From NCBI RefSeq assembly GCF_023715155.1, contig NZ_JAMBNQ010000010.1:1-64000 (forward strand): a stretch of 64,000 nt of DNA. Direction: 5' to 3'. Within the stretch, counting starts at the first letter, position 1. Every line of letters starts with the position of its first letter. The notes under the pieces were generated by a model that saw nothing but the letters and a program-made list of their open reading frames with translations, made no database searches and had not been told where the DNA came from. The stretch comes from Neobacillus mesonae (lineage in GTDB: Bacteria > Bacillota > Bacilli > Bacillales > Cytobacillaceae). Below are positions 63,079 through 64,000 of the stretch, piece by piece. The position numbers were made by a program, and so were the translations under genes.

Positions 63079-64000
63079 TTACTCCCCGTGATCATATAAC
63101 GTTACACTTTCAATATAATTAATGAACCTCCGAAGCTCCCTTGCCTGGTCTCGGCCGATCTTGCCGGATTCAAACATACCGTGAATTTCAGACCGTTCAA
63201 TATCCATCACTTTAAGCCGTAATCCTTCTTTTAGTTCTTCGTTTTTTTCATTATATCTTGAAGTTGACCTTTTTAATTGTTCTATAATCTGTTTATAATC
63301 AACGATGACAATGTTTACTGCTGCTTTCTTTTCAGTCTTTTTTGCATATTCCTCTAAAAATGTAAGCCCTGCTTTTACAGCTTTTAATTGAATTCCCCTG
63401 CTCAACTGTAATTTAGCAATTCTTTTTTCTTTATCTTTCCGATAATGGAGCCAAAACCTGCCCCAGGCTCGTTTTGTCAGCCCAATCAAGTACAGTGTCC
63501 TGGAACGAATCGTGTTTGACAATGCTTCCTGACGGTGGTCTAGTGATTTTTCAAATGTTTCAATTACCTCTTCATCCAGCTCCTTTTTTTCCATTAAATC
63601 ATGGATATAATTCCGTTCTGCCTTTAATGCCAATAACCGAATGTCTGTTACCTTTTGTTGAAATTCATCTGAATACGCAGTTGTTAGATTCAAATGCGGA
63701 TGGATTTTCTGGAACTTCCGCTTATATTCATTCATTAATTCGTAAGCTGCAAACTCATTCTCTTCATTTATTTCTTCCCTAATCTTTTTAATCGCTGCCA
63801 GTAAAATGGTTCGTTTTGCCTCATTGATATTAATATAATTACTTTCCTCACCCGATATCATATCACCTTTACTTAAAAGTGGAAGAAGGAAGGTTGCAGC
63901 AAGTAAGGTGAACAAAATGACGCCAGCTGCCAAAAAGAGAATTAATGAACGTTCCGGAAATTGACTCCCATTTTGAACAACATACGGAATTGAAAGAACA
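63079..64000 (-). CDS. C-terminal part of a CPA1 Na+/H+ antiporter (cut by window end)
   Basis: The frame runs off the right end of the window. The visible ~306 residues begin with the last helix region (LSIPYVVQNGSQFPERSLILFLAAGVILFTLLAATFLLPLL), typical of the end of the membrane domain in NhaP/NhaK-type exchangers. A long charged cytoplasmic tail (ININEAKRTILLAAIKKIREEINEENEFAAYELMNEYKRKF ... KIGRDQARELRRFINYIESV) follows, as in Bacillus NhaK-like proteins. A TTG at 63933 is not the real start. The 5' part, with the ion-binding Asp, is outside the window. Confidence 0.82.
   Translation of the reverse strand, partial: VLSIPYVVQNGSQFPERSLILFLAAGVILFTLLAATFLLPLLSKGDMISGEESNYININEAKRTILLAAIKKIREEINEENEFAAYELMNEYKRKFQKIHPHLNLTTAYSDEFQQKVTDIRLLALKAERNYIHDLMEKKELDEEVIETFEKSLDHRQEALSNTIRSRTLYLIGLTKRAWGRFWLHYRKDKEKRIAKLQLSRGIQLKAVKAGLTFLEEYAKKTEKKAAVNIVIVDYKQIIEQLKRSTSRYNEKNEELKEGLRLKVMDIERSEIHGMFESGKIGRDQARELRRFINYIESVTLYDHGE

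Overview
The window looks like a chromosomal segment of an endospore-forming, low-GC Gram-positive of the Bacillaceae. Many genes match Bacillus subtilis counterparts in both sequence and order: aprX, alaR-alaT, yclNOPQ, guaD, ctaB, dapA behind a lysine riboswitch, bioY behind a BirA operator, ykuK and yngL. Starts are mostly ATG, GTG or TTG behind strong AGGAGG-type ribosome binding sites. No tRNA, rRNA, CRISPR array, transposase or prophage was seen. Family assignments come from reading motifs, not from database searches.

Region 1 (1-15.1 kb) is AT-rich and accessory in character. It looks like a spore-surface and glycosylation locus: a three-gene glycosyltransferase operon, a YngL-type membrane protein, a Cys-rich signal-less protein, a hypothetical protein, a 43-residue peptide coupled to a JAMM metalloprotease, a ~915-residue heptad-repeat protein, a GT27/ppGalNAcT-like glycosyltransferase, another GT2 enzyme, a 53-residue protein, and a 710-residue beta-helix/HYR protein. 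The C-terminal module of the last is homologous to the Cys-rich protein. Four of these genes have sigma-K-like promoters (AC, 16-17 bp, CATANNNTA or one mismatch).

Region 2 (15.6-42 kb) is mostly core metabolism, transport and regulation. It holds a LysR regulator with a YeiH-type exporter, an M20 amidohydrolase, alaR-alaT, a GntR/ABC operon with a palindromic operator on its promoter, an aldo/keto reductase, guaD, an AGCS symporter, bioY, aprX, DinB and YkuK proteins, a Fur-controlled siderophore importer (yclNOPQ), a lipoprotein, a DUF418 protein, a CoA-transferase, and an operon of methyltransferase, small di-heme-like membrane protein and LytTR regulator. It ends in an rsmF pseudogene that carries an inserted 5' piece of a dacA-like gene.

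Region 3 (42-54 kb) holds a lysine riboswitch with dapA, ctaB, an acyl-CoA dehydrogenase, and a catabolic operon (amidohydrolase, nitrilase-type hydrolase, carbamoylase, DUF3311 protein, SSS symporter) probably used for an amide, ureide or carbamoyl compound. An EamA exporter follows.

Region 4 (53.7-64 kb) has a Crp/Fnr regulator overlapping a P1B-type ATPase with altered CPG and HH motifs, a CopZ-like chaperone, a universal stress protein, and a stand-alone FtsZ/tubulin-like GTPase. Three intergenic tandem-repeat arrays lie here, two of them with an exact 52-bp period, and two of the three flank the tubulin-like gene. A polar amino acid ABC importer and the C-terminal part of a CPA1 Na+/H+ antiporter close the window. 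The most promising candidates for something undescribed are the spore-surface glycoprotein locus, the tubulin-like gene between tandem arrays, and the di-heme/LytTR pair.
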